A stretch of DNA of 64,000 nucleotides from SIG607 sp045592625. Lineage in GTDB: Bacteria; Bacillota; Clostridia; Oscillospirales; Acutalibacteraceae. The stretch is taken from assembly GCA_045592625.1 (NCBI GenBank), contig JAZNVC010000019.1, forward strand, positions 1 to 64,000, written 5' to 3'. Shown here piece after piece: positions 52,459 to 60,978 of the stretch. How positions within the stretch are numbered: the first letter of the stretch is position 1; each line of letters begins with the position of its first letter. The notes under the pieces were generated by a model. That model did no database searches. It saw nothing but the letters and a program-made list of their open reading frames with translations, and was not told the DNA's origin. A program made the translations under genes and the position numbers.

Positions 52459-54819
52459 ATGGCAACTAAAAAAAGAAAAAATACTAAACCTGCCAAAAAA
52501 GAAAATAAAACCAAACAATCAGGCGTTAATCAATTTATGGCGGTTGTATGGTTTTCGGTGGGAATTTTTATGTTTGCTCTTTCGGTTTACAAAGGACAAA
52601 AACTGTGGGCAACGTTACATAATTTTCTTTTCTCACTGTTTGGTATTGTGGCGTTTATAATCCCTATTTACATAATTATTCTTACGGTTTGTTATTCACT
52701 TGATAAACTAAAGGGTGCTGTCAAGGTGAAATCCTATGAATGCGGTTTTCTTATTTACTTTATAAGTGCTGCAGCCGATGTGTTTACCACAGAAGAGGTT
52801 ATAAAATACGGCGAACATATTTCATATGTATTTAATGCTGCTACCTGGAAAAACGGTGGAGTAATGGGTGCAATTTTCGGTAATGCACTCTGTCAGGCAT
52901 TTGACAAAACGGGTGCCGTCATAATTATGGTTATTTTGCTTGTAGCTGCTCTTATGATTATGACAGGTACAAGTGTGGCAAGGTTGTATAAAACGGCTAA
53001 AAAGCCTGTAAATGCAGCACGTATAAAGGCAAAAGAGGTTATTAACGAAGTAGTTGAAGAAAAGAAAAAGAAAACTTTTGTTGATTTACCGGTTGATGAT
53101 GCTATAAAGGAAGAAACTATTCCTCTTAACGAAAAGCAAAAACGTCTTGTTAATGCTTGTATGGATGGGCAGTCTGATGAAATAACTGCAAAAAAAATTA
53201 TAGAAAAGCCCGATTTTATAGATATTCCTTATGAAGTGCCTCAAAAAGAATCCGAACTTGAAAAAATTAAAATGACCCCGGAAGAAACTGCAGCTGAAAT
53301 ACAAAATGTAGCAGATGAAATTGAAGATACTATGGCTGTTACCGAAGAGGAAGGTTATCAGTATCCTCCTATAACTCTGCTTAAAGAGCCCACTGCAGAA
53401 AGCGGAGTTTCTGTTAAAGCTGAGCTTGAAAACACAGCCACAAAATTAGTTGAAGTTCTGAGAAGCTTTGGTGTTGAAACTAAAATAGTTGACATTAGCC
53501 GCGGTCCTACAGTAACACGTTATGAACTTCAGCCTTGTGCAGGTGTGAAAATTAGCAAAATAACAAATCTTGCCGATGATATTGCCCTCAATCTTGCCGC
53601 TGCAGGTGTGCGAATTGAAGCTCCTATTCCAAATAAAGCGGCTGTGGGTATCGAGGTTCCGAATAGGGTTTGCAATACTGTAAGTGTGCGGGAAATTATT
53701 GAATCTGCAGCATTTACCAATTCTAAAAGCAAATTGACCGTTGCTATGGGTAAAGATATAGCCGGTAATCCTATTGTTACTGATATTACCAAAATGCCTC
53801 ACGGTCTTATAGCAGGTCAAACAGGTTCCGGTAAGTCTGTGTGTATTAACTCCATTATTATGAGCATTCTTTATAAAGCTGCTCCTGATGAAGTGAAAAT
53901 GCTTATGATTGACCCGAAGGTTGTTGAACTGGGTATTTATAACGGAATTCCTCATTTGCTTGTTCCTGTAGTCACCGACCCCAGAAAAGCATCAGGTGCT
54001 TTAGGTTGGGCTGTTACTGAAATGGAACGTCGTTATCATTTATTTGCCGATAACAACGTACGTGATATTGTTGGTTTTAATCGCTTATGTGAGCTTGATT
54101 GCGATTTACAAAAACTTCCTCAGATAGTTATTATTATTGATGAGCTTGCTGACCTTATGATGACCGCACCGGGAGAGGTTGAAGATTCCATTAACCGAAT
54201 AGCCGCAAAAGCCCGTGCTGCCGGCATGCACTTGCTAATTGCTACACAACGCCCATCAGTTGATGTTGTAACAGGTGTTATTAAGGCTAACGTACCTACC
54301 CGTATTGCTTTTGCCGTTGCTTCCCAGATAGATAGCCGAACAATTCTAGATATAGGCGGTGCTGAAAAGCTTCTTGGTAGGGGAGATATGCTCTTTAATC
54401 CGGTAGGTGCTTCTAAGCCTGCAAGACTCCAGGGATGCTTTGTTAGTGATGAAGAGGTTGAAGCGGTTGTTGAATATGTCAAGGGTAATCGTTCTATTGA
54501 GTATAGTCAGGAAATCCAAGGTGAAATTGACCGTCTGGCTGTTGCTCAAAAGAAGGGTAAAGGTAATGCAACCGATGACGCTGATGGTGCAGGTGATGAA
54601 GATCCTATGCTCAATGAGGCTATAAAGGTTGTTGTTGAAATAGGACAGGCTTCTACATCCCTTCTTCAGCGTAAACTTAAACTGGGTTATGGAAGAGCAT
54701 CTCGTATTATCGACCAAATGGAAGCACGTGGGATTATAGGTCCGTATGAAGGTTCTAAACCTCGTCAGGTGCTTATATCATCTGCAGAATGGATGGAAAG
54801 ACAAGCCCGTGAAGAATAA
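52459..54819 (+). CDS. spoIIIE: DNA translocase FtsK/SpoIIIE
   Basis: The 786-residue protein has four N-terminal membrane helices (about 25-180) and a Lys/Glu linker. The motor domain follows, with Walker A AGQTGSGKSVCINS near residue 455, IDELADLMM Walker B near residue 565 and ATQRPSVDVVTGVIKANVPTRIAFAV. A C-terminal gamma winged helix (STSLLQRKLKLGYGRASRIIDQME) reads chromosome-orientation motifs. It pumps DNA through the septum, including into the forespore. ATG 52459 follows GAGGTG. Confidence 0.96.
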   Translation: MATKKRKNTKPAKKENKTKQSGVNQFMAVVWFSVGIFMFALSVYKGQKLWATLHNFLFSLFGIVAFIIPIYIIILTVCYSLDKLKGAVKVKSYECGFLIYFISAAADVFTTEEVIKYGEHISYVFNAATWKNGGVMGAIFGNALCQAFDKTGAVIIMVILLVAALMIMTGTSVARLYKTAKKPVNAARIKAKEVINEVVEEKKKKTFVDLPVDDAIKEETIPLNEKQKRLVNACMDGQSDEITAKKIIEKPDFIDIPYEVPQKESELEKIKMTPEETAAEIQNVADEIEDTMAVTEEEGYQYPPITLLKEPTAESGVSVKAELENTATKLVEVLRSFGVETKIVDISRGPTVTRYELQPCAGVKISKITNLADDIALNLAAAGVRIEAPIPNKAAVGIEVPNRVCNTVSVREIIESAAFTNSKSKLTVAMGKDIAGNPIVTDITKMPHGLIAGQTGSGKSVCINSIIMSILYKAAPDEVKMLMIDPKVVELGIYNGIPHLLVPVVTDPRKASGALGWAVTEMERRYHLFADNNVRDIVGFNRLCELDCDLQKLPQIVIIIDELADLMMTAPGEVEDSINRIAAKARAAGMHLLIATQRPSVDVVTGVIKANVPTRIAFAVASQIDSRTILDIGGAEKLLGRGDMLFNPVGASKPARLQGCFVSDEEVEAVVEYVKGNRSIEYSQEIQGEIDRLAVAQKKGKGNATDDADGAGDEDPMLNEAIKVVVEIGQASTSLLQRKLKLGYGRASRIIDQMEARGIIGPYEGSKPRQVLISSAEWMERQAREE

Positions 54820-55717
54820 TAAAATTTTGAGTACAATTTTAAATTTAGGTTTAACAATAATTATTATTCCGACTTTTCTTTCGCTATTTGTTGAGAGTCC
54901 GTATATTCCTACAGTTAAAGAAATGATTGCTCATCGGTACGATGCCGATGAGCAAATTGATGTAGTAAGTTTTTTAAACGTAGGACAAGGAGATGCGATT
55001 CTTATCAGAAGTAACGGAAGATATGTGCTTATTGATACAGGAGACGGCGTCAGCTCTAATATTGTGCGTTCGTTAAAGCTTAACGGAGTTGACGGACTGG
55101 ATGCACTTATTTTAACTCATTGGCATAACGACCATATTGGCGGAGCAATAGAAGTCCTGGAAAACTTTCCTGTTTTAAACGTTATTATGCCTACCTTTCC
55201 TGATTATGACCATGATAATTATAATGATGCGGTTAGAATAAATGAAACTGCTCAAAATTCAAAGGTAATGTTCACTCACAGTAAACCGGGACTTGCCGTT
55301 AACGTGGGCGATTTCAGACTGTCATTTTTATACTATGATAAAACAATGGATGATGAAAATAATCGTTCGAGTGTTATTATGGCAAAGTGCAGAGATTTTA
55401 AATTTCTGCTTATGTCCGATTCTGAAAAGGACATTGAAGAAGCCTTGCTTGACAGCGGTATTGATTTTAAGTGCGATGTTCTTAAAATTGGTCATCACGG
55501 CAGTAAAACTTCAACCTCTGATGAATTTTTAAAAGCTGCAAAACCTAAATACGCCGTTATAAGTGTAGGAATTAAAAATTCATACGGATTTCCCGATACA
55601 GAAATACTTAATAAGCTTGAAAAGGAACAAATCAAACTATATCGTACAGATTTGTATGGTGAAATTGACATTGAAGTTTTAGAAAATTCTTTATCCGTTA
55701 CCCAGTCTCATAATTAG
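54809..55717 (+). CDS. ComEC-type metallo-beta-lactamase fold hydrolase
   Basis: The protein is about 302 residues, with an N-terminal membrane segment (residues 8-28) and an MBL domain. FLNVGQGDAILIRSNGRYVLIDTGDG, LTHWHNDHIGG (zinc His/Asp), DSEKDIEEAL, and KIGHHGSKTSTSDEFL match the C-terminal domain of ComEC. A stand-alone secreted version may degrade one DNA strand or nucleotides outside the cell. GTG 54809 overlaps the SpoIIIE stop by 11 bases. Confidence 0.88.
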   Translation: MKNNKILSTILNLGLTIIIIPTFLSLFVESPYIPTVKEMIAHRYDADEQIDVVSFLNVGQGDAILIRSNGRYVLIDTGDGVSSNIVRSLKLNGVDGLDALILTHWHNDHIGGAIEVLENFPVLNVIMPTFPDYDHDNYNDAVRINETAQNSKVMFTHSKPGLAVNVGDFRLSFLYYDKTMDDENNRSSVIMAKCRDFKFLLMSDSEKDIEEALLDSGIDFKCDVLKIGHHGSKTSTSDEFLKAAKPKYAVISVGIKNSYGFPDTEILNKLEKEQIKLYRTDLYGEIDIEVLENSLSVTQSHN

Positions 55718-55743
55718 CTTAAGTATATTATTTTTTATAAAAT

Positions 55744-55781
55744 AAAAGGCAACTAACGGAATTTTCCGTGGGTTGCCTTTT
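55744..55781. terminator. Bidirectional terminator
   Basis: AAAAGGCAAC / GGTTGCCTTTT outer stem and ACGGAA/TTCCGT inner stem, between convergent genes. Confidence 0.92.
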
Positions 55782-55785
55782 CTAC

Positions 55786-56010
55786 TTAGTGCTCTGTTGA
55801 TGCTCGGTCGATATCGCGGTCGGTAAAACTGCGGACAAGCAGAGAAATGCACCATACACCTGCAAGTGCGATTACTATATATACAATTCTGCTTAACAGC
55901 GTACCGGTGCCACCGAATAACCAAGCAACAAGGTCGAACTGAAAAAGTCCTACAAGACCCCAGTTTAAAGAACCGATAATTACCAGAGCAAGACATATTT
56001 TATCTAACAT
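55786..56010 (-). CDS. DUF378 family small membrane protein
   Basis: The 74-residue protein has two membrane helices: LDKICLALVIIGSLNWGLVGLFQFDLVAWLFGG and IVYIVIALAGVWCISLL. The SLNWGLVG and LFGG motifs define DUF378; function unknown. The ATG at 56010 has GGAGGTG upstream. Only about 10-15 bases separate that site from mobile-element DNA, so its original promoter appears to be displaced. Confidence 0.92.
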   Translation of the reverse strand: MLDKICLALVIIGSLNWGLVGLFQFDLVAWLFGGTGTLLSRIVYIVIALAGVWCISLLVRSFTDRDIDRASTEH

Positions 56011-56040
56011 ATTTACACCTCCGTGCAAATGATTTTTTCG

Positions 56041-56084
56041 AAAAAAGTGCCCCATCAAACTTTGAGTTTAGACAAGGCACCTTT
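56041..56084 (-). terminator. Terminator of the serine recombinase
   Basis: GGCAC (56076-56080) pairs with GTGCC (56047-56051) around an AGTTT/AAACT hairpin. On the minus strand six T follow. Confidence 0.75.
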
Positions 56085-56107
56085 ATCTTAAAGTTTTAAT
56101 CAGTTAA

Positions 56108-57790
56108 TTACTTCATGCTGTTTTCGTAAGATTCGATCATTTTCTTAAAAGTGTGTCCCGTACGACCTACAAGATGACACCCTAACTTTTCAAAGATTTT
56201 TCCAAAGGTATCGCCGGTGAAAAGCTTCACCGAAATTTCAACAATGCCATCTTCAACAGGTGTTACATATATCTTATCAATATATTTGTTTACGAAAGCG
56301 GAGTCTATCATTTCCTTTGAAGCATCGTCTTCTGCTTTTTGCAGTATTGATTTGATTTCTTCGATTCTTTCCTTAAAGCCCGCTCTCGAATTTATCTCAT
56401 TTTCCATTTCTTCAATGTTAGAGTAAACCTCAATGGATTCCTCGGAAATTTGTTTGTTCATCTCAACAAAATCTCGGTCACTGATTTGTCCTGCAATATT
56501 GTATTCAAGCAACTTGGACTTTTTCTTGGATAGCAAATCAAGTCGGTCTTTAAGTTTTTGCAGATCACCTGATGAGGTATCTTTGGTAATCATTTCGGCA
56601 TATAGGTTTGTGTATTCTTCAATGATCAACTTAGCATCCTCGGCGGTATCCTTAAATACCTCATAAAGAATCTCTTTGATTTCTTCTTCATAAATAGTGA
56701 ACGAGGGACAGGAAGCAGTGCCGTTATTGATTTTGCCACTACATATCCAACGCGATAACACATTGCCCTTACGATCTTTACTGTCCTTACGGTAATATAA
56801 CTTTCCGCAATGGGTGCAGTACATTTTACCAGTTAACAAATTCGGGTGGTTGCATTGATTTTGTCTACTCTTTACATCACGGCTGCGTCTTTTGAGAACT
56901 GCGTTGGCTTGTTCCCAAAGCTCCTCACTAACAATGGCAGGAACAATTTCGCCTGTTTCATCTTTAAACATAACCCATTCCTCAGGCGGTAAAAACTTCT
57001 GCTTTTTGGTAAACATATCAATGATTTTTACTTTGTTACCAACATAATATCCCTTGTATTTAGGATTGGAAATGGTGTTAGACATAGTGCTGTGACAGAT
57101 ACGTTTTCCGTTGTTGTTGCGATAACCTTTATTCCAGAAAATGTCCTCAATCTGCTTCATACTGTATTTGTCGGTGGCATAAAGGGTAAATAATTCACGC
57201 ACCATTTCTGCTTCTTTTTCGTCAATTACTAACCTTTTGTTGTCCTTGCGATAGCCAAAGATTCGGCTATTACCAAGGACAACATTTTTCTTTATGGCCT
57301 CTTGATGACCAAATTTAATACGGCTTGACAGTTTACGCAATTCATCCTGAGCAATACCCGACATAATAGTTAATCGAAGTTCGCTATCTTCATCAAGGGT
57401 ATTGATGTTATCGTTCTGAAAAAACACGCCTACACCGTAGGAGAGTAGGTCACGAGTGTATTGAATACTGTCGAGCGTGTTACGGGCAACACGGGTAATT
57501 TCCTTTGTGATAACAAGATCAAAAAGCCCTGCCTTTGCGTCACTAATCATATTGTGGAAGTTCTCACGCTTTTTGGTACTCATACCCGAAAGACCTTCGT
57601 CAAAATACCCCTCAACAAACTCCCAGTTAGCGTTCTTTTTAATAAAGTTACGGTAATAGGATATCTGGTTGTCAAGTGAGTTTAACTGCTCGTCCTTTTC
57701 AGAAGATACACGAGCATAAAAGGTAACACGCATAGGTATTTCATATATACTTTTAGTCCTCATCATCTGACGGACAGAATGTACATCCAT
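56108..57790 (-). CDS. Large serine recombinase (TnpX-like)
   Basis: The 560-residue protein has an N-terminal resolvase domain (YARVSSEKDEQ with the catalytic Ser near residue 28; EITRVARNTLDSIQYTRDLL), a recombinase domain (about 170-280), a zinc ribbon (MYCTHCGKLYYRK ... WICSGKINNGTASCPSF) and a C-terminal coiled coil. It cuts and joins att sites to integrate and excise the element. ATG 57790 follows AAGGAG. It is the same class as Tn4451 TnpX. Confidence 0.95.
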   Translation of the reverse strand: MDVHSVRQMMRTKSIYEIPMRVTFYARVSSEKDEQLNSLDNQISYYRNFIKKNANWEFVEGYFDEGLSGMSTKKRENFHNMISDAKAGLFDLVITKEITRVARNTLDSIQYTRDLLSYGVGVFFQNDNINTLDEDSELRLTIMSGIAQDELRKLSSRIKFGHQEAIKKNVVLGNSRIFGYRKDNKRLVIDEKEAEMVRELFTLYATDKYSMKQIEDIFWNKGYRNNNGKRICHSTMSNTISNPKYKGYYVGNKVKIIDMFTKKQKFLPPEEWVMFKDETGEIVPAIVSEELWEQANAVLKRRSRDVKSRQNQCNHPNLLTGKMYCTHCGKLYYRKDSKDRKGNVLSRWICSGKINNGTASCPSFTIYEEEIKEILYEVFKDTAEDAKLIIEEYTNLYAEMITKDTSSGDLQKLKDRLDLLSKKKSKLLEYNIAGQISDRDFVEMNKQISEESIEVYSNIEEMENEINSRAGFKERIEEIKSILQKAEDDASKEMIDSAFVNKYIDKIYVTPVEDGIVEISVKLFTGDTFGKIFEKLGCHLVGRTGHTFKKMIESYENSMK

Positions 57791-57905
57791 GATTAAAAAT
57801 CTCCTTATGTTGTTCGTTGTCAAATTACAATATAATGTTACCACACATTCAGAGTAAAATCAAGAATATTTTATGTAATATGACTGTTTAGTATCATCAG
57901 TTGTT

Positions 57906-58086
57906 TTGCCTTAAACGGCAACTTAAAGTGAGCAACTAAGCGAACGATTGAATGAAATTCAACCTCGGAAATTATGAACAAATTGCAAATAATTTTCGAG
58001 GCTGATCGGGGTTATAGGGGTTTCACCTAAAGCGCCTGCCGGTACATTTAGTACCAGCAGGCAGTGCTTGCTAACTCACTTTTAGG
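57906..58086. other. Hairpin cluster: candidate oriT/att region or structured RNA
   Basis: The 494-base gene-free gap 57791-58284 holds three hairpins. They are TTGCC-TTAAAC-GGCAA (57906-57921), a perfect 13-bp stem 57963-57975 with 57989-58001, and GCCTGC-C-GGTAC with GTACC-A-GCAGGC (58034-58062) enclosed by CCTAAA (58026-58031) and TTTAGG (58081-58086). It lies between the recombinase and mobC genes, a likely place for an origin of transfer or attachment site. 58090-58284 is AT-rich with nothing clear. Confidence 0.5.
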
Positions 58087-58284
58087 GGCAAATTTTTATT
58101 AGTTATAAGTTTTAGTTTTTAGGGAACGCTATATTAACAAATTATGATTTTTGAAAGTTATTGTGGCTTTTGGTGCACTTTTTTATTATTTGGAGGTATA
58201 ATATAGACGAAAGTTATTTTTTGAAATTACATACACTAGTAAATTTATAAAAGCATTAATCGATTTTAGAGAAAGGAAAGCATA

Positions 58285-58521
58285 ATGAAAAATAATAAAC
58301 GACGTCTTGAGCTTACGGCTAAAGAAATACGATTGCTTTATTATAATAATTATCTTTTTGAACGTGGTGTGATTTCAAAGCGTGAGCATGAAAGGATGAA
58401 TCTTGCTATAATTTCTGCTTGTGGTAAAAACAGAAAAAGTGAACTCGGTGAAAATTTATTAGAAGAACAATTCTTTCAAGCGAGGAATAATATAATTATA
58501 AATAATGAAATGAGCGGTTAA
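58285..58521 (+). CDS. Small helical element-borne protein, unknown function
   Basis: The 78-residue protein opens MKNNKRRLELTAKEIRLLYYNNYLFERGVISKREHERMNL. It is charged and helical, with no recognised family; the IRLLYYNNYLFERGVISKREH stretch resembles short linker helices. GAAAGGAAAG precedes ATG, and the first MobC-like gene begins four bases after its stop, so it probably belongs to the same transfer unit. Confidence 0.65.
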   Translation: MKNNKRRLELTAKEIRLLYYNNYLFERGVISKREHERMNLAIISACGKNRKSELGENLLEEQFFQARNNIIINNEMSG

Positions 58522-58524
58522 TTA

Positions 58525-58932
58525 ATGAAAAATATGTGTGAATATCAAGTGAAATGCTATATGTCGGAAGACGAACGAGAATCGGTTAAAAAATATGCGA
58601 AGTGTTGTGACAAAATTGAATCAGCATATGTACGTGAATCGGCATCGGATTTTTGTGTTTTGATATATGACCACAAAGTTGTAATGGAGCATACAAATGA
58701 ATTAACATATATGCGCAATGCAATTAATAATCTATATTTGTTTATACGGAAAACGGGGAAATATGTCCCAAACGATTTTGAGTATATGTTTAATAAAATT
58801 GACGAAATATATAAAACCGAAAAAGATTTTAATAACCTTGTGTTATACGACTATACAAAAAAAAAACGTATTATAAAAAGAGAAACAAGAAGAGTTGTAC
58901 GAGATTTTCTCTATAAGAAGAAGGGGGATTAA
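58525..58932 (+). CDS. MobC-like relaxosome accessory protein 1
   Basis: A 135-residue protein. The N-terminus (CEYQVKCYMSEDERESVKKYAKCC...AYVRESA) looks like a ribbon-helix-helix DNA-binding fold. The rest (MRNAINNLYLFIRKTGKYVPNDFEYMFNKI) matches the MobC pattern. MobC helps the relaxase open DNA at oriT. It is the first of two paralogues in tandem. Its stop overlaps the beginning region of the next gene with no gap. Confidence 0.75.
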   Translation: MKNMCEYQVKCYMSEDERESVKKYAKCCDKIESAYVRESASDFCVLIYDHKVVMEHTNELTYMRNAINNLYLFIRKTGKYVPNDFEYMFNKIDEIYKTEKDFNNLVLYDYTKKKRIIKRETRRVVRDFLYKKKGD

Positions 58933-58933
58933 A

Positions 58934-59341
58934 ATGATAAATAAGAATCAGACTATTCAAGTGAAAGTTTATGTAACAGAAAGTGAGAATAAAAGAATCA
59001 TAGATAATGCGAATGCTTGTTATAGTAAATTATCGGCTTACATTCGTGATTCTGCTTTGAAGTTTAATGTTATTAATGTGAGTTACGATGAAATAAGGGA
59101 AAATACAAAGGAAATTCATGATACTAGAGAGGTGATCAATAGACTTGCATATACTATTTTAAAAACAGGTGAGTACGTTCCGGCTGATTTAGAGTACATA
59201 GTTGAAAAATTAAATATGTTGGCCAATAATCAAAAAGAGTTTCTTAAACTTATGCCGTCTGTTTTGCACGATAAAACGCTTTTTGTTTCGCGACAAGTTA
59301 GAAAAATAGCGAGAAATCGTATCATAAAAAGCAAAGAGTGA
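58934..59341 (+). CDS. MobC-like relaxosome accessory protein 2
   Basis: A 135-residue paralogue of the gene before it: IQVKVYVTESENKRIIDNANACYSKLSAYIRDSALKF then REVINRLAYTILKTGEYVPADLEYIVEKLNML. The shared T-G-(K/E)-YVP-(N/A)-D-(F/L)-EY block shows duplication within the element. ATG 58934 follows AAGGGGG. No relaxase follows; a gene-free RNA-like stretch does. Confidence 0.78.
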   Translation: MINKNQTIQVKVYVTESENKRIIDNANACYSKLSAYIRDSALKFNVINVSYDEIRENTKEIHDTREVINRLAYTILKTGEYVPADLEYIVEKLNMLANNQKEFLKLMPSVLHDKTLFVSRQVRKIARNRIIKSKE

Positions 59342-59374
59342 TCTTAAATTTGTTAGTGCGGCATAAAACAACTA

Positions 59375-59404
59375 TTGACAAAACCGAGTGCGGTATAGTA
59401 TACT
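59375..59404 (+). promoter_or_regulatory. Strong promoter of the candidate RNA
   Basis: TTGACA (59375-59380), 18-bp spacer, TATACT (59399-59404), with no ORF starting before the terminator at 59714. Confidence 0.85.
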
Positions 59405-59410
59405 GTGTAT

Positions 59411-59714
59411 GCGCTAAATCGCCGGAAACGTACAGGGTCCGAGTAGACCATTTAGTTGCCATATATCTACATCCAGGGTTGAGTTCTGAGACAGACAGAG
59501 TAATGGATGACTAAGAGAGATAAATAAGGGGCTATACCGTTCTTATCGTTGCGGTTTTAAGAGTTATTCCTTTGGTGCCGGATGCGGCAGTTATAGGGTT
59601 TTAACTAATTACGATTCAAGTACAGTAGCAGGAACTTTAGTTACCGTCCTTGCACGAAGCGTTATGATACACACTTCACTTACTTCCTAATGGAATGTAG
59701 GTGGAGTGTTTTTT
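59411..59714 (+). ncRNA. Candidate stand-alone structured RNA, about 300 nt
   Basis: It runs from a strong promoter to a strong intrinsic terminator, with no credible ORF. Helices by eye: CTAAAT (59414-59419) with ATTTAG (59450-59455) enclosing GGTC/GACC; CATCC (59470-59474) with GGATG (59505-59509); CTATA (59532-59536) with TATAG (59592-59596) enclosing ACCG/CGGT and the TGCCG-GATG-CGGCA hairpin; TAACTAA (59602-59608) with TTAGTTA (59637-59643). I cannot assign a known family; raiA-type and other large clostridial RNAs should be compared. Confidence 0.65.
59672..59714 (+). terminator. Terminator of the candidate RNA
   Basis: A 16-bp stem with one bulge (59672-59687 with 59692-59708), TAAT loop, then six T. 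Confidence 0.93.
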
Positions 59715-59733
59715 GTTTTAGGAGAGTGAGAAT

Positions 59734-60255
59734 ATGGAGTATTTTACAAGCGATTTGCATTTGGGGCATCGCATGGCTATTCGTATGTGTGAACGTCCTT
59801 TCGAAGACATTGAGGAAATGAACCCCACGTTGATTGCTAACATCAATGCTCGGGTGAATAAAAACGATACGTTATATATTTTGGGCGATATTGCACATCG
59901 AACCCCGGTAGAAGAGGTAAACAAGCTTATTGCTCAAATGAACGGCAAGAAAATCTTAATTAAAGGCAATCACGATAAACAGTATGACGAGAGTTTATTT
60001 GAAGGTATTTATGACTTTTTAGAAATAAACCTTAACGGTCATCCGATTTCTTTGATGCACTATCCAATGGCGGAATGGCCAAAGAGTAGACACAGCAGCA
60101 TCCATTTGCACGGGCATCAACACAATAAGCCCAAATATAACGCTTTACAGCGTGAACAAGGCGTTTTGCGGTATGACGTGGGCGTAGATGCTAATTTCTT
60201 CTGTCCGGTCTCTATAAACGAAATACTGGCTTTTATGAAGGGTAAAATCCAATGA
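59734..60255 (+). CDS. Calcineurin-like metallophosphoesterase
   Basis: The 173-residue protein opens with YFTSDLHLGH (metal-ligand Asp and His), then LYILGDIAHR, IKGNHDKQ, SLMHYPM and HLHGHQH. These are the five metal motifs of the calcineurin superfamily. Small versions occur in phages and mobile elements; the substrate is unknown. ATG follows AGGAGAG. The stop overlaps the start of a broken small gene (ATGA). Confidence 0.88.
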   Translation: MEYFTSDLHLGHRMAIRMCERPFEDIEEMNPTLIANINARVNKNDTLYILGDIAHRTPVEEVNKLIAQMNGKKILIKGNHDKQYDESLFEGIYDFLEINLNGHPISLMHYPMAEWPKSRHSSIHLHGHQHNKPKYNALQREQGVLRYDVGVDANFFCPVSINEILAFMKGKIQ

Positions 60256-60461
60256 AATTAAAGTATTACAAGGTATGCCGTGTAAAGTCTAAACATTGCG
60301 GCGACGTGCTTGAGCACGTCAACCAAACAAAATAGGACAACGCCAAGCAAATGATATATTGCTCTTCCGGAAAAGTTGCCCTTGACCCTTCTGCTTCCCT
60401 TTATCGCATTGTAGGAAATTCGGAAGGCTTTGAAGACCTTTCGGAAGAATGGAAGGGGTAA
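60252..60461 (+). pseudogene. Small ORF interrupted by an in-frame TAG
   Basis: Reads MKLKYYKVCRVKSKHCGDVL and on to residue 27, then TAG at 60333-60335, then 41 more sense codons (opening DNAKQMIYCSSGKVALDPSA) to TAA at 60459. The frame stays open and protein-like after the stop. The ATG overlaps the phosphoesterase stop, typical of a real coupled gene. Most simply it is a recent nonsense mutation; I know no family for it. Confidence 0.6.
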
Positions 60462-60471
60462 GGGTAAGGGT

Positions 60472-60669
60472 ATGAGTATGACGAAAGAGCAATACATTTG
60501 GAAAGCGAAGCATCAGCGAGGCTTATCCGATGAGCAAATTAATTACTTCCTGGAACGGGATAGTCGGTATGACTTGTTGCCGTATTATTCGCTTTGCTGC
60601 AAACGGCTGGGATGCGAACGAGCTCTTGCAGAAGTGATCAAGCAATATGGTTTTGATACAAAGGAGTAA
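60472..60669 (+). CDS. Small element-borne protein, unknown function
   Basis: The 65-residue protein opens MSMTKEQYIWKAKHQRGLSDEQINYFLERDSRYDLLPYY and ends with CERALAEVIKQYGFDTKE. Charged and helical, no recognised family. GGGTAAGGGTAAGGG before the ATG gives an unusual repeated ribosome binding region. It is followed after four bases by the TnpV-like gene. Confidence 0.65.
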   Translation: MSMTKEQYIWKAKHQRGLSDEQINYFLERDSRYDLLPYYSLCCKRLGCERALAEVIKQYGFDTKE

Positions 60670-60673
60670 GGGC

Positions 60674-60958
60674 ATGAGAAAAATACAAATCTATGGTTTT
60701 AAGAGGTTAGAATTCCTCAAAGAAAATCGCGAAGAGAAGTACACCGCGATGATGATAGAGGGGACTCTTCAGAAGCATCTGGAGGAGACACAACGCATAG
60801 TTCAGGAAAGAGTGCAGCTGTTAGTGGCTCAGATGTCGGAGAAAGAGGGAGTGAACGAAACCCTCAAAGCGCAGGATCAGATGAAATGGGTTCAACTTAT
60901 GAATAATATTCAAAACAGAGCCGAAGAAATAGTGTTAAATGAAATAATTTATAATTGA
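60674..60958 (+). CDS. TnpV-like transposon protein
   Basis: The 94-residue protein has the TnpV pattern: FLKENREEKYTAMMIEGTLQKHLEE near residue 12, then QLLVAQMSEKEGVNETLKAQDQMKWVQLMNNIQNRAEEIVLNEIIY. TnpV is carried by Tn4451-type elements, function unknown. The usual N-terminal part (about 20-30 residues) is short here. ATG 60674 follows AAGGAG. A GC-rich RNA-like block follows at once. Confidence 0.8.
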   Translation: MRKIQIYGFKRLEFLKENREEKYTAMMIEGTLQKHLEETQRIVQERVQLLVAQMSEKEGVNETLKAQDQMKWVQLMNNIQNRAEEIVLNEIIYN

Positions 60959-60978
60959 AAATTCAAAAATAAATAATG

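Noticed and set aside
57841..58284. Hidden tRNA gene as integration site
   Set aside because: No T-loop GGTTCGAATCC-like motif or acceptor pairing found here or elsewhere in the window.
60333..60335. TAG recoded as an amino acid
   Set aside because: TAG ends intact genes in the window (for example the radical SAM gene at 9085-9087), and only this one small frame would need read-through.
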